From Glycomyces tenuis DSM 44171 (GTDB taxonomy: Bacteria > Actinomycetota > Actinomycetes > Mycobacteriales > Micromonosporaceae): 64,000 nucleotides of DNA. The notes under the pieces were generated by a model that searched no databases, was not told the origin of the DNA, and saw only the letters and a list, made by a program, of their open reading frames with translations. This document shows, one piece after another, positions 6,685 through 16,150 of the stretch. The stretch spans positions 364,699 to 428,698 of the forward strand of contig NZ_ATYW01000001.1 of the NCBI RefSeq assembly GCF_000427885.1. The letters are read 5' to 3'. Within the stretch, counting starts at the first letter, position 1; the number at the start of each line of letters is the position of its first letter. A program made the translations under genes and the position numbers.

Positions 6685-8685
6685 ATGCCCGCCATCCAAG
6701 CCGCGCCCCGCCGGAAGGCGAGCGGCGTCGCGACCCGGATCGGAGCCGCGTTCGGCGTCGCCGCGATCCTCGCGACCACCGCCGCCTGCGGCCAGACCGA
6801 CCCCGAACTGCCCGAACCGCCCTCCGGCGACGGCGCCGCACCCGAGGAGCTCACCCAGGCGAACGTCGACGCCTGGCTCGACGAGACACTCCCCGAAGAG
6901 CTGGAACGCAACGGGATCGCCGGAGCCGTCGTCTCGGTCGTGAACGACAGCGCCGTCCTCACCAACCGCGGCTTCGGCTACGCGGACACCGGCGAAGACG
7001 GCTCCGAGCCGGTCGAGGCCGACCCCGAGGACACCCTGTTCCGCGTCGCGTCGGTCTCCAAGGTCTTCACCGCCACCGCCGTGATGCAACTGGTGGAACA
7101 GGGCGAACTCGACCTCGACGCCGACGTCTCGGAGTACATCGACTTCGAGCTGGAGCGCGAGTACGACGACGACATCACCCTGCGGCACCTGCTCACCCAC
7201 ACCGCGGGCTTCGAAGAGCGCATCTTCGGCCTCATCGCCTACGGCGACGACCCCGTCGACCTCCGCGCGGTCCTCGCGACCGACCCGCCCGAGCAGGTGT
7301 ACCGCCCCGGCACCACGCCCTCATACTCCAACTACGGCAACGCCCTCGCCGGATACATCGTCCAGCGCGTCAGCGGCGAGACCTTCGAGGAGTACACCGA
7401 GAACCACATCTTCGAGCCGCTCGGCATGGACTCCTCCACCTTCCGCCAGCCGCTGCCCGACCACTTGAGCGACCGCGTCTCGAACGGCTACCTCGACGGC
7501 TCGGGCCCCGCCCGGGAGTTCGAGATGGTCGGCACCCCGCCGGCCGGGTCCCTGTCGATCTCCGCGAACGACATGTCCCAGTTCATGCTCGCGCAGCTCG
7601 GCTCCCTCCCCGAGCAGTCCCTGCTGCTGAGCGACGAGACCCGTGAGCAGATGTACACCCCGGCGCTGACCGAGGAGTCCCTCGGCGCCTTCGCCGAGTC
7701 GGAGCGCATGACCCTGGGATGGTTCCAAGAGGACCGGGGCGGCCACCGCATCGTCGGCCACGGCGGCGACAGCAACTTCTTCCACTCCCACCTCCAGCTC
7801 TACCCCGACGACGGGACCGGGATCTTCATCTCGCTCAACAGCTCCGGCAGCGAGGGCGCCGACACCGTCGCCCTGCGCGCGGACTTCATGGACGAGTTCA
7901 CCGACCGCTACTTCCCCGCCGACGCCGAGAGCGCCGAGACCGTCGACGAGGCGGCCATGAAGGAGAACGCCGAGCGGATCGCCGGGACCTACGTGACCTC
8001 GCGAGGCTTCCAGAGCACCTTCATGTCCGCGCTCGACCTGCTCATGAACACCGAGATCACCGCCCTCGACGACGGCCGCCTGTACTTCGAGGCCGACCCC
8101 GGCACCGGCAAGCCCGGCGTCTACGAGCAGATCGACGAGTTCACCTGGCGGGAGGTGGGCGGCGACCGCACGATCGCCGTCCGGATGGAGAACGGCGAGG
8201 TGACCGGCATCGTCCACGACGCGGCCTTCACCCTGCTGCCGCTCGACATCGACCGGGCCATCGGGCTGCCGCTCCTCATCGGAGCCGCCGCGCTGCTCGT
8301 CCTCGGGCTCCTCGCCTGGCCGGCCGGCGCGATCCACCGCAGACTGCGGAAGCGCCCCGCCCCCGAGCGCGAAGGCCGACTCATGCGGGTCCTGGTCCGC
8401 GTCGGCGCCGCCTGCACCGTGCTCGCCATCGCCGGATGGGTGGCGATCGTGGTCGCCATCATGGGGCTCACCGATCCCCCCGCCGCCGCGATCCGCGCCG
8501 TGCAGGCGCTCCAGCTGATCGGCGCGCTGGGCATGGCCCCCGCGGTGGTCAAGCTGGTCGGGGAGATCCGGCGCAAGTCCGGTTGGAAGCCGATCACCGG
8601 AACCGTGCTGACGTTGCTGGCCCTGTCGGCCGTCGCCAACTTCGCCATCGAGTTCCAGCTGCTGTCCCCGAACATCTCCTACTGA
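6685..8685 (+). CDS. Serine hydrolase (beta-lactamase/DD-peptidase class C fold) lipoprotein with membrane tail
   Basis: A 666-residue exported protein. The N-terminal signal ends at Cys35 (TTAAC, a slightly unusual lipobox). The class C penicillin-binding fold follows: Ser123-Val-Ser-Lys126 as the SxxK nucleophile motif, Tyr214-Ser-Asn216 as the YxN motif, and a GHGGDSNFF motif in the third position. After the catalytic domain comes a beta-rich linker (about 430-540) and then roughly four hydrophobic segments at the C terminus. Similar proteins are peptidases or esterases acting on peptidoglycan peptides or D-amino-acid compounds; the true substrate is unknown. It sits 38 bp before a histidine kinase, so a sensing or resistance role for the locus is plausible but unproven. 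Confidence 0.85.
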   Translation: MPAIQAAPRRKASGVATRIGAAFGVAAILATTAACGQTDPELPEPPSGDGAAPEELTQANVDAWLDETLPEELERNGIAGAVVSVVNDSAVLTNRGFGYADTGEDGSEPVEADPEDTLFRVASVSKVFTATAVMQLVEQGELDLDADVSEYIDFELEREYDDDITLRHLLTHTAGFEERIFGLIAYGDDPVDLRAVLATDPPEQVYRPGTTPSYSNYGNALAGYIVQRVSGETFEEYTENHIFEPLGMDSSTFRQPLPDHLSDRVSNGYLDGSGPAREFEMVGTPPAGSLSISANDMSQFMLAQLGSLPEQSLLLSDETREQMYTPALTEESLGAFAESERMTLGWFQEDRGGHRIVGHGGDSNFFHSHLQLYPDDGTGIFISLNSSGSEGADTVALRADFMDEFTDRYFPADAESAETVDEAAMKENAERIAGTYVTSRGFQSTFMSALDLLMNTEITALDDGRLYFEADPGTGKPGVYEQIDEFTWREVGGDRTIAVRMENGEVTGIVHDAAFTLLPLDIDRAIGLPLLIGAAALLVLGLLAWPAGAIHRRLRKRPAPEREGRLMRVLVRVGAACTVLAIAGWVAIVVAIMGLTDPPAAAIRAVQALQLIGALGMAPAVVKLVGEIRRKSGWKPITGTVLTLLALSAVANFAIEFQLLSPNISY

Positions 8686-8723
8686 CCGGTGCGGCCGTCG
8701 CCGATTCGAAAGGGCGAGTGAAG

Positions 8724-10043
8724 ATGAACCACATGACCAAGAGCCCCGACGAACCCGCGACGGCCGCACCGGCCGGCGGCCGACGCCACGAGGAGCTGTT
8801 GTCCCGCTTCGGGGCCCGGGGGATCTTCGCCCAGGACGCCGTCCTGGCGCTGGTCGTCGCCGCGCTCACCTTCGGGATGTTCGTGGCCCTGGCCAACGTG
8901 GCCCCCACCGACCCGACGATCGACCTGTCGGGCGCCGAGGCCCGGGCCGTCACCGCGGTCGGCGTCGTCCAGTCGCTGCTGCTGTGCCTGCGGCGTCTGC
9001 GGCCCGTGCTGTGCGTCGCGGCGGTCATGGCCTGCCAGACCGTCATGATCGCCCTCGCGCCCGACATCTCCGGCAACGGCATCGGCCCGGCCGTCGTCAT
9101 CTACACCGTCGGCACCATCGCGACGCTCTGGCTCACGATCGCCGTCGTCGCCGCGGCGGTGCTCGTCCAGACTGCCGCCGCGGCGGCAGTGAGCCTGGGT
9201 GAGGACGACATGCTCACCGTGGTGGCGAACCACCTGAGCTCGAACGCGGTGATATTCACCGCCGCCGCCTTCATCGGCGTGTACGCCGCGGCCCGGCGCC
9301 GCAACAGGACGCTCGAACGCGAACGCGCCGCCGAGGCGGTCCGGGCGCAGCGCGAGCGGGCCGAGGCCGCCGTCGTCTCCGAACGCGCCCGGATCGCCCG
9401 CGAACTCCACGACGTGGCCGCGCACCACCTGTCGGGCATGGTCATCCAGGCCGCGGCGGTGGAGCGGCTGATCGGCCGGGACGCCGAGGCGGCCAAGTCC
9501 GGGGCGGCGTGGATCCGCTCGCAGGGCAAGGCGACACTGGAGAACCTCCGCCAGGTCGTCGGGCTGCTGCGCGACCGGGGCGGCGACGGCGACGGCAACG
9601 CCCCGATCCCGGGGGTCTCGGCGCTCCCGGCGCTGGTGGCCGAGGCCCGACAGCTCGGATCTGAAGTGGACTTCGAGTGTTCGGGAGATCCGCTGCGGCT
9701 GCCGCCGATCGCCGACATCTCGCTCTACCGGATCGCCCAGCAGTCGCTGACCAACGCCAGGCAGCACGCGCCCGGCGCGGGCGTGCGGGTCAGCCTCGCC
9801 TACGGCGACGAGGACGTGACGCTCGAAGTGGCGAACGGCCCCGCCGCCCGCGGCGAGCTCGCCGACGTCGGACGGGGCGGGACGGGCCTGGTCGGCATGC
9901 GCGAACGCGCCGACCTGGTCGGCGCCGACCTCACCGCCGGTCCGAGCGGCGACGGCGGCTGGCGCGTGAAGGTGGAACTGCCGGTCCGCGACGCCGAGCG
10001 GCGGGCCGAGGACGTCGAGTTCGAGACGGGAGACCGGACATGA
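8724..10043 (+). CDS. Two-component sensor histidine kinase (HisKA_3/NarL type)
   Basis: A 439-residue membrane kinase. Four or five hydrophobic segments cover about residues 36-190, followed by a short coiled coil and the HisKA_3 dimerisation helix with phosphoacceptor His229 in RIARELHDVAAHHLSGM. A HATPase_c domain follows, with the N-box YRIAQQSLTNARQHAP and a GTGLVGMRERADLVGA glycine box. ATG 8724 or 8733 can be the start. The gene ends inside the start of the response regulator (ATGA overlap at 10040), so translation is coupled. No extracellular sensing domain of known type is visible. The lipoprotein hydrolase just upstream may provide or respond to the signal. Confidence 0.92.
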   Translation: MNHMTKSPDEPATAAPAGGRRHEELLSRFGARGIFAQDAVLALVVAALTFGMFVALANVAPTDPTIDLSGAEARAVTAVGVVQSLLLCLRRLRPVLCVAAVMACQTVMIALAPDISGNGIGPAVVIYTVGTIATLWLTIAVVAAAVLVQTAAAAAVSLGEDDMLTVVANHLSSNAVIFTAAAFIGVYAAARRRNRTLERERAAEAVRAQRERAEAAVVSERARIARELHDVAAHHLSGMVIQAAAVERLIGRDAEAAKSGAAWIRSQGKATLENLRQVVGLLRDRGGDGDGNAPIPGVSALPALVAEARQLGSEVDFECSGDPLRLPPIADISLYRIAQQSLTNARQHAPGAGVRVSLAYGDEDVTLEVANGPAARGELADVGRGGTGLVGMRERADLVGADLTAGPSGDGGWRVKVELPVRDAERRAEDVEFETGDRT

Positions 10044-10696
10044 TCAAGGCACTGCTCGTGGACGACCAGGCGGTGGTGCGCGCGGGGTACCGGGTGCTGC
10101 TCGAAGAGGTCGGGGACATCGAGGTCGTCGGCGAGGCCTCGAACGGCCCTGCCGCGGTGAAGGAGGCATCGCGCCTGCGCCCCGACGTCGTCTGCATGGA
10201 CGTGCGCATGCCCGGCGGCGACGGGATCGAGGCGACCCGCCGCATCGTCGCCGAACGGGATGGGGACCTGCCCGCGGTCCTGGTGGTCACCACCTTCGAC
10301 CTCGACGACTACGTCTTCGGCGCTTTGGAGGCGGGCGCGAACGGCTTCATCCTCAAAGACTGCGAACCGGAGGAGCTGGTCGAGGCGGTCAGGAGGCTCG
10401 CCGCCGGCGAGGGCCTGGTCGACCAGGCGGTGACGCGGCGGGTCATCACCGAGTTCGCCAGGCGCCGCAGGAAGGCCGAGCCCGAGCCCGGCGTGACCGG
10501 AGTCCTCACCGCTCGGGAGACCGAGATCGTGCTGCTGCTGGCCCGCGGCATGTCCAACGCCGAGATCGCGCGGGAGCTGTTCGTCGAGACCAGCACCGTC
10601 AAGTCGCACCTGGGCCGCGCCATGACGAAGATCGGCGCCAGGGACCGGGTCCAGACGGTGGTGTGGGCCTACCGCAACGGGCTCGTCGAGCAGTAG
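10040..10696 (+). CDS. NarL/LuxR-family response regulator
   Basis: A 218-residue DNA-binding response regulator and cognate partner of the preceding kinase. The receiver domain has the acidic pair Asp8/Asp9, the phosphoacceptor Asp54 (VCMDVRMPGGDG), the switch threonine in VVTTFD and the conserved lysine in GFILKDC. The C-terminal LuxR helix-turn-helix reads LTARETEIVLLLARGMSNAE and then STVKSHLGRAMTKIG. The start overlaps the kinase stop by four bases. Target genes are not identifiable here; the adjacent hydrolase is the first candidate. Annotation is firm. Confidence 0.95.
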   Translation: MIKALLVDDQAVVRAGYRVLLEEVGDIEVVGEASNGPAAVKEASRLRPDVVCMDVRMPGGDGIEATRRIVAERDGDLPAVLVVTTFDLDDYVFGALEAGANGFILKDCEPEELVEAVRRLAAGEGLVDQAVTRRVITEFARRRRKAEPEPGVTGVLTARETEIVLLLARGMSNAEIARELFVETSTVKSHLGRAMTKIGARDRVQTVVWAYRNGLVEQ

Positions 10697-10717
10697 ACGT
10701 CCCACCCCGGACGGGGG

Positions 10718-10751
10718 CGTGGGGGCGCGCCGCATGCGGCACGCCCCCACG
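10718..10751. terminator. Bidirectional hairpin terminator
   Basis: CGTGGGGGCG at 10718-10727 pairs with its exact complement at 10742-10751, and the intervening bases are themselves palindromic (GCCGCATGCGGC). It lies between the convergent response regulator and symporter genes. No T-run follows, as is common in high-GC actinobacteria. Confidence 0.8.
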
Positions 10752-10770
10752 GTTCGGGAGAGAGAAAGAC

Positions 10771-12117
10771 CTATGTGGCCGGTTGCGGTTCCGGCCTGAG
10801 GGCCCGGCCCTCAGGCTCGGGCGCCTCCTCGGCCTCGTCGGGCGCGTCCAGCGGCCGCGGCGGGGCGTCGTAGACCTGCTGGTCCAGCAGCCCTTCGGAC
10901 TTCGCCACCAGGACCGGCACGGTCATCTGCCCGGCCACGTTCGTGGCGGTGCGGATCATGTCCATGATCGGGTCGATCGCCAGCAGCAGGCCGACGCCCT
11001 CCAGCGGCAGGCCCAGCGTGGACAGCGTCAGCGTCAGCATGACCGTCGCGCCGGTCAGACCGGCGGTGGCCGCCGAGCCGATGACCGAGACGAACGCGAT
11101 CAGCAGGTAGTCCTGCACGCCGAGCGTGATGCCGTAGACCTGCGCCACGAAGATCGCGGCGATCGCCGGGTAGATCGCGGCGCAGCCGTCCATCTTGGTC
11201 GTCGCGCCGAACGGCGAGGCGAAGGAGGCGTAGTCGCGGCTCACCCCGAGCCGCTCGACGACGGTGCGCTGCGCCAGCGGCATCGTGCCCACCGAGGAGC
11301 GGGAGACGAAGGCGAACTGGATCGCCGGCCACGCCTTCTTCAGGAACTGGAGCGGGGAGACCTTCGCGACCAGGCGCAGCAGCACCGGGTAGACCACGAG
11401 CATCACCAGCAGGGCGCCGACGTAGATGTCGATGCTGAACACCGCGAAGCGGCCCAGCAGGTCCCAGCCGTAGGAGTACACCGACTTGCCGATCAGCGCG
11501 GCGGTGCCGACGGGCGCCAGGCGGATGACCCACCACAGCGCCTTCTGTATCAGATCGAGCGCGGACTGGTTGAACTTCAGGAACGCCTCGGCCTTGTCGC
11601 CGACCTTCGCGGCGGCGGCGCCCACGATGATCGCGATGAACACGATCTGGAGGACGTTGACGTTCACGAAGGCGTCGACGACGTTGGTCGGGATGATCCC
11701 GGTCAGGAAGTCGGTCCACGAGCCGGTCGTTTCGGGCCGCTCGGCCGCGTCGTCGAGGGCGATGCCCCCGCCGGGGTTGGTGGTGAGGCCGATCGTCAGG
11801 CCGATCGCGACGGCGATCAGCGACGTGGCGAGGAACCAGCCGAGCGTCTTGGCGACCAGCCGCCCGGCGTTGGCGAGGTTGCGCAGGTTCGCGATCGCGG
11901 CGACGATCGCGGTGAACACGAGGAACGGGACGACGAGGAACAGCAGCTGCACGAACAGCGTGCCGACCGTTTCAAGGGCGGTGCCGAGCCAGGCGAGCGA
12001 CCACTGCCGGGCCGCGTAGCCCAGGGTGAGGCCGAGCGCCAGACCGATCAGGAGCTGCGCGGCGAAGGGGATCTTCCACCACCGCTTCGGCTCGACCGCG
12101 GCATCGGTTTCGGACAT
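10771..12117 (-). CDS. Dicarboxylate/amino-acid:cation symporter (DAACS/SLC1 family)
   Basis: A 448-residue polytopic transporter with about eight membrane helices and two re-entrant loops. The first loop shows the serine-rich SRSSVGTMPLAQR; the transport domain shows DMIRTATNVAGQ, the conserved substrate/Na-binding helix of glutamate and C4-dicarboxylate symporters. FGATTKMDGCAAIYPAIA is the family's unwound TM7 region. A start at ATG 12117 with AGAGGTG upstream is preferred to an ATG at 12153, whose extra 12 residues are not family-like. It ends in a proline/acid-rich cytoplasmic tail. Substrate (glutamate, aspartate or C4 acids) cannot be settled. Convergent with the response regulator. 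Confidence 0.92.
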   Translation of the reverse strand: MSETDAAVEPKRWWKIPFAAQLLIGLALGLTLGYAARQWSLAWLGTALETVGTLFVQLLFLVVPFLVFTAIVAAIANLRNLANAGRLVAKTLGWFLATSLIAVAIGLTIGLTTNPGGGIALDDAAERPETTGSWTDFLTGIIPTNVVDAFVNVNVLQIVFIAIIVGAAAAKVGDKAEAFLKFNQSALDLIQKALWWVIRLAPVGTAALIGKSVYSYGWDLLGRFAVFSIDIYVGALLVMLVVYPVLLRLVAKVSPLQFLKKAWPAIQFAFVSRSSVGTMPLAQRTVVERLGVSRDYASFASPFGATTKMDGCAAIYPAIAAIFVAQVYGITLGVQDYLLIAFVSVIGSAATAGLTGATVMLTLTLSTLGLPLEGVGLLLAIDPIMDMIRTATNVAGQMTVPVLVAKSEGLLDQQVYDAPPRPLDAPDEAEEAPEPEGRALRPEPQPAT

Positions 12118-12520
12118 AAGGAGAGCACCTCTGCATATCGGGCAGGCGGGCACGGCGCGGCGCGACTGCCGGAACTGGATGATCGCTGGAGTGGGCCCGG
12201 TCCAGCTGAGAAGAGAGGATTACGTCGGCGAGCCCGCCGGTGGGGTCGATCGAGCTAACGACACAGGAGGGTGGACACGCGGCAGAAGTCGAGGTGACGC
12301 CTGCGTGTCAGATGCTGGTTCGTAACGGTGTAGCTCATCGCTCGGCAAGTCTACGGACCGCGCCGCCCCGCGCGCAAGCCTCGGTGAGCGAAGGCATAGG
12401 GCACCACTCGCCGCCGCCGCTTTCGCGCCCGTTCACGCGACACGCCGAGCCCGGATCCGCCGCCCGCGCCCGCCCATGCCCGACGATCGGGGTCCTGCCA
12501 CCGAACGGAGAGGACCCCCG
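12118..12520. other. Divergent intergenic region, no gene seen
   Basis: These 403 bp separate the symporter and the subtilase starts. I see no convincing gene or known riboswitch. A 7-bp inverted repeat (GACACGC at 12274-12280 and its complement at 12303-12309) could form a weak hairpin. A CGGAGAGGA ribosome-binding site for the protease lies at the right end. Confidence 0.5.
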
Positions 12521-14992
12521 ATGCCGGGTCAACGCCCTCTGGCGCTCGCCGCCGCCCTGCTCATGCCCCTCGTCGCGCTGCCCGCCGCGGCGCAGGAGAC
12601 CGACTCCGAGGCGACCCGGGGCGTCTGGCTCGTCGAGTTCGACCCCGGCGTCTCGGCCTCCGACTTCGAGGACGCCGTCGCCGGGATGGACGTGACGATC
12701 CGCCACGACTTCGAGCGGGTGTGGAACGGCGTCTCCATCGGCACCGACGCGGCCACCGCCCGCCGCCTCGAATCGCTCGGCGCGGTCGACCACGTCTGGG
12801 CCGACGTCGAGTTCGCCGCCCCCGACCTGCCCGAGCAGCGGACCGAGCTCGCGCTCGCCACCGAGACCACGGGCGCCGCCGAGGCGCACGAGCACGGCAT
12901 CGACGGCAGCGGCGTCCGCGTCGGCGTCATCGACACCGGCATCGACTACACCCACCCCGACCTCGGCGGCTGCTTCGGCGACGGCTGCCGCGTGGTCACC
13001 GGCACCGACTTCGTCGGCGACGACTACAACTCCGACGACCCCGAGCACGCCGAACCGGTCCCCGACGACGACCCGGCCGACTGCGGCGGCCACGGCACCC
13101 ACGTCGCCGGGATCGTCGGCGCCGACGGCGAGGTCACCGGCGCCGCCCCCGATGTCGAGTTCGGCGCGTACAAGGTCTTCGGCTGCGAGGGCAGCACCAG
13201 CGCCGAGGTCGTCATGCGGGCCTTGGAGGCCGCCCTCGTCGACGACATGGACGTCGTCAACCTCTCACTGGGCCAGGCGTTCCAATGGCCCGGCTACCCG
13301 ACCTCCGAGGCCGCCGACACGCTCACCGAGCAGGGCGTCACGGTCGTCGCCTCGATCGGCAACGACGGCGAGTCCGGCGTCTGGGCCGCCGCCGCGCCCG
13401 GCGTCGGCACCGACGTCATCGGCGTCGCCTCCACCGACAACCCCGCCGAGCGCTTGAGCGCCGCCCGCGTCGAGGCCCTCGACCGCAGCATCGGCTACAA
13501 GCCCATCGCCACCGTCCCCGAACCGGAGGCGGGCGCCGTCACCGACCCGCTCGCCTGGCTCGGGCGGGCCTGCGCCGACGACGCCTCCGAGAACGACGTC
13601 GCGGGCAAGACCGCCTTGATCGTGCGCGGCACCTGCACCTTCAAGGAGAAGTACGAGCGGGCCGTCGCCGAGGGCGCCACCGCCGTCGTCATCTACAACG
13701 ACCGCTCCGGGCCCTTCGGCGGCGCGGGCGTCGACGACCTCGGCGTCCCGGCGGTGGGCATCACCGACACCGACGGCGAGGACCTGCGCGACCTGGCCGC
13801 GATCGGCGCCGAACCGCGCCTCGAGTTCACCGGCGGCACCGTCATGGTCGATCTGCCGCGCGCCGGGCTCGCCTCGGAGTTCACCTCCTACGGGCCCGCC
13901 CCGGACCTGACGTTCAAGCCCGACCTGTCCGCGCCCGGCGGCGGCATCTGGTCGACCTACCCGGTCGAGGACGGCTCGTACACGTCCCTGTCCGGTACGT
14001 CGATGGCCTCGCCGCACGTGGCCGGCGCCGCCGCGCTGCTGCTGGAGGCCGAACCGGGCCTCGACCCGGCGGCCGTGCGGACCCGCCTTGCCAACACCGC
14101 CGAGCCCGTCGAATGGGGCGAGGACCCGGACCTCGGTCATCTGGAGGCGACGCACCGCCAGGGCACCGGCGTCATCGACGTGATGGCCGCGCTCGGCGCC
14201 GAAGGGGCCGTCACTCCCAGCGGCGTCAACGTCGGCGACGGCACCGGCACGCGCACCTTCGAGCTCGAACTGGCCTCGCGGCCGGGAGCGGAGTGGCCGG
14301 GCGAGACCTACCGCCTGCGGCACCAGACCGCCGTGGCGACCACCGGCGACATCCGCGCCACCGAATTCCACGTCGCCGAGCCCGAGGTGTCGTTCGAGCC
14401 CGAGACCGTCGAGCTGCGCCCCGGCGAGAGCGAGACGGTGACGGTGACGGTCACCCCGGGCGCCGAACTGCCCGAAGGGAGCGTCTTCGGCGGGCGCGTC
14501 GTCGCCGAACCCGAGGACGGCGGCGTGCCGCTGGCGGCCGCGTACTCCGGCTACTTCGGCGACTACCTCGCCATCCCGGTCCTGGAGCACCCCGACTACC
14601 CGAAGCTGGCCGTCGAGGTCGCCGAGGACCCCGAGACCGGCGAGGCCGAATACCGCGACCTCGAGGAGGGCGAGACCTTCGGCATCGCCGCGGGCCCGCT
14701 GCCGACCGCGCTGCTCTTCCTCAACCACCACCCGGCCGTGGTGGAGGTCGACGTCGAGCACGTCGACACCGGCGAGGTCGTCGAGTGGCACCGCGAGGAG
14801 TTCGTGGGCCGCTCGGCGGGACCCGACGACACGGTCGCCGTGGACCTCGCCCGCTTCGCCGAGGAGCTGCCGGGCGTGCTGGAGCCCGGCGAGTGGCGCA
14901 TGGAGGTCCGCGCGCTCAAGGCGCTCGGCGACGAGTCGAACCCCGAGCACTGGGAGACGTGGCGCTCCCCGGCGTTCACGCTCACCGCGTGA
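12521..14992 (+). CDS. Secreted subtilisin-like serine protease with PA domain
   Basis: An 823-residue S8 protease. A Sec signal peptide ends near AAAQ (residue 25). An inhibitor-I9-like propeptide covers about 35-100. The catalytic triad is Asp138 (VIDTGIDYTHPDL), His191 (GGHGTHVAG) and Ser494 (SGTSMASPHVAG). A protease-associated (PA) domain is inserted between His and Ser at about 340-440 (RGTCTFKEKYERAVAEGA). The region after 560 is beta-rich and ends in Fn3-like folds. This order matches Vpr/C5a-peptidase-like enzymes. Extracellular protein degradation is expected. ATG 12521 follows GGAGAGGA. The gene ends 5 bp before the convergent SDR. Strict acidic composition suggests an extracellular product. 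Confidence 0.94.
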   Translation: MPGQRPLALAAALLMPLVALPAAAQETDSEATRGVWLVEFDPGVSASDFEDAVAGMDVTIRHDFERVWNGVSIGTDAATARRLESLGAVDHVWADVEFAAPDLPEQRTELALATETTGAAEAHEHGIDGSGVRVGVIDTGIDYTHPDLGGCFGDGCRVVTGTDFVGDDYNSDDPEHAEPVPDDDPADCGGHGTHVAGIVGADGEVTGAAPDVEFGAYKVFGCEGSTSAEVVMRALEAALVDDMDVVNLSLGQAFQWPGYPTSEAADTLTEQGVTVVASIGNDGESGVWAAAAPGVGTDVIGVASTDNPAERLSAARVEALDRSIGYKPIATVPEPEAGAVTDPLAWLGRACADDASENDVAGKTALIVRGTCTFKEKYERAVAEGATAVVIYNDRSGPFGGAGVDDLGVPAVGITDTDGEDLRDLAAIGAEPRLEFTGGTVMVDLPRAGLASEFTSYGPAPDLTFKPDLSAPGGGIWSTYPVEDGSYTSLSGTSMASPHVAGAAALLLEAEPGLDPAAVRTRLANTAEPVEWGEDPDLGHLEATHRQGTGVIDVMAALGAEGAVTPSGVNVGDGTGTRTFELELASRPGAEWPGETYRLRHQTAVATTGDIRATEFHVAEPEVSFEPETVELRPGESETVTVTVTPGAELPEGSVFGGRVVAEPEDGGVPLAAAYSGYFGDYLAIPVLEHPDYPKLAVEVAEDPETGEAEYRDLEEGETFGIAAGPLPTALLFLNHHPAVVEVDVEHVDTGEVVEWHREEFVGRSAGPDDTVAVDLARFAEELPGVLEPGEWRMEVRALKALGDESNPEHWETWRSPAFTLTA

Positions 14993-14997
14993 GCGGG

Positions 14998-15738
14998 TCA
15001 GCCCTCGACGCGGTGGACGATCTGCGCGGCGGCCTGGTCGCGCGGCATGATCGTGAGCCGGTCGACGTTGACGTGCGCCGGGCGGGTCGCCACCCAGGCG
15101 ACCGACTCGGCGACGTCGTCGGCGGTCAGCGGCGTCATGCCGCGGTAGACGGCGTCGGCGCGATCGCGGTCGCCCTCGAAGCGGACGAGGCTGAACTCGG
15201 TGTCGACCATGCCGGGGTCGATCTCGCACACGCGCACCGGCCGCCCGAGCAGCTCCAGGCGCAGCACGCGGGTGAGCGCGGCCTCGGCGTGCTTCGCGGC
15301 GTTGTAGCCCGCGCCGCCGGGGTACGGCTCGTGCGCCGCGATCGAGGCGATGGTGATGACCTGCCCGTCGCCGGAGGCGAGGAGCAGCGGCAGCAGGGCC
15401 TTGGTGACGCGGACGGTGCCCAGGACGTTGACGTCGTACATCCGCTGCCAGTCGTCCAGGTCGGCCTCGGCGACCGAGGCGAGGCCGAACGCGCCGCCCG
15501 CGTTGTTGACCAGGACGTCGCAGCGGTCGAGCCGGGAGGCGAAGGCGGCCACGGACGCCTCGTCGGTGACGTCGAGCGGCAGCGGCGTCCCGCCGCACTC
15601 GGCGGCCACCTCGATCAGGCGGTCCGCGCGCCGCGCGCCGAGGACCACCTCGAATCCGGCTCGGGCCAGCGCTCTCGCCGAGGCGGCGCCGATGCCGCTG
15701 CTGGCTCCGGTGACGACGGCGACGGGACGATCGCTCAT
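14998..15738 (-). CDS. Short-chain dehydrogenase/reductase
   Basis: A 246-residue classical SDR. The cofactor motif is TGASSGIGAASA near residue 10, NNAGG sits at about residue 80, the catalytic serine is in ITIASIAA, and the YNAAK motif (Tyr and Lys four apart) follows. The arginine pair after the first strand (GARRADR) suggests NADP preference. It resembles the YdfG/NADP-dependent 3-hydroxy acid dehydrogenase group, but the substrate is undetermined. GGAGGAA precedes ATG 15738. Monocistronic, convergent with the protease and divergent from the riboswitch of metE. Confidence 0.9.
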   Translation of the reverse strand: MSDRPVAVVTGASSGIGAASARALARAGFEVVLGARRADRLIEVAAECGGTPLPLDVTDEASVAAFASRLDRCDVLVNNAGGAFGLASVAEADLDDWQRMYDVNVLGTVRVTKALLPLLLASGDGQVITIASIAAHEPYPGGAGYNAAKHAEAALTRVLRLELLGRPVRVCEIDPGMVDTEFSLVRFEGDRDRADAVYRGMTPLTADDVAESVAWVATRPAHVNVDRLTIMPRDQAAAQIVHRVEG

Positions 15739-15870
15739 GGTTCCTCCGTGGGTGGTGCGGTTCCGCCCGTGACGATACCGATCCCGCCCAATGGGAACCG
15801 TGGCGCGCAACCATATTCACGTCGGTCGAATGAACGGGGCCCGACCCGCCGCCCGTACCATCGGAGTCGA

Positions 15871-16098
15871 CGCCGGTTCCGGGACGGCGGCCAGCCGCCC
15901 CGGCCAAGAGGGAACTCTGGTGCGAATCCAGGACTGCCCCGCAGCGGTGAGAGGGAACGAAAGTCGCCATGAGCACTTGGCCCGCGTCTCGAACCCCACG
16001 GGGAGCAACCCGTGGGCCCGCGGGACCGGCCTGGGAAGCGACGGCCGGTAGGCGCCCGGAGACGGGCATGCCCTCGAGTCCGAATACCTGCCGACGTA
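15871..16098 (+). promoter_or_regulatory. Cobalamin riboswitch controlling metE
   Basis: The conserved cobalamin-aptamer blocks are present in order. GCCGGTTCC stands at the 5' end, then AAGAGGGAA at 15906-15914, GGTGCGAATCCAG ending at 15931, GACTGCCCCGCAGCGGTGA at 15932-15950, and CCGAATACCTGCC at about 16079-16092 closing the core. It ends about 50 bp before the metE start. With B12 present the aptamer should shut off metE, because the B12-dependent MetH can then make methionine. Boundaries are approximate to about 10 bp. Confidence 0.93.
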
Positions 16099-16150
16099 CC
16101 GCGCGCACGGGCGCGCGGTCCAGCTGTCGCACGTTCGAGGGAACTGACAC

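Noticed and set aside
12118-12520. c-di-AMP or other riboswitch before the subtilase
   Set aside because: No conserved aptamer blocks could be found by eye; only a weak 7-bp stem is visible.
12721-15972. A 1083-codon plus-strand frame
   Set aside because: It is the +1 shadow of the subtilase with an Arg-rich product and crosses the SDR gene and aptamer.
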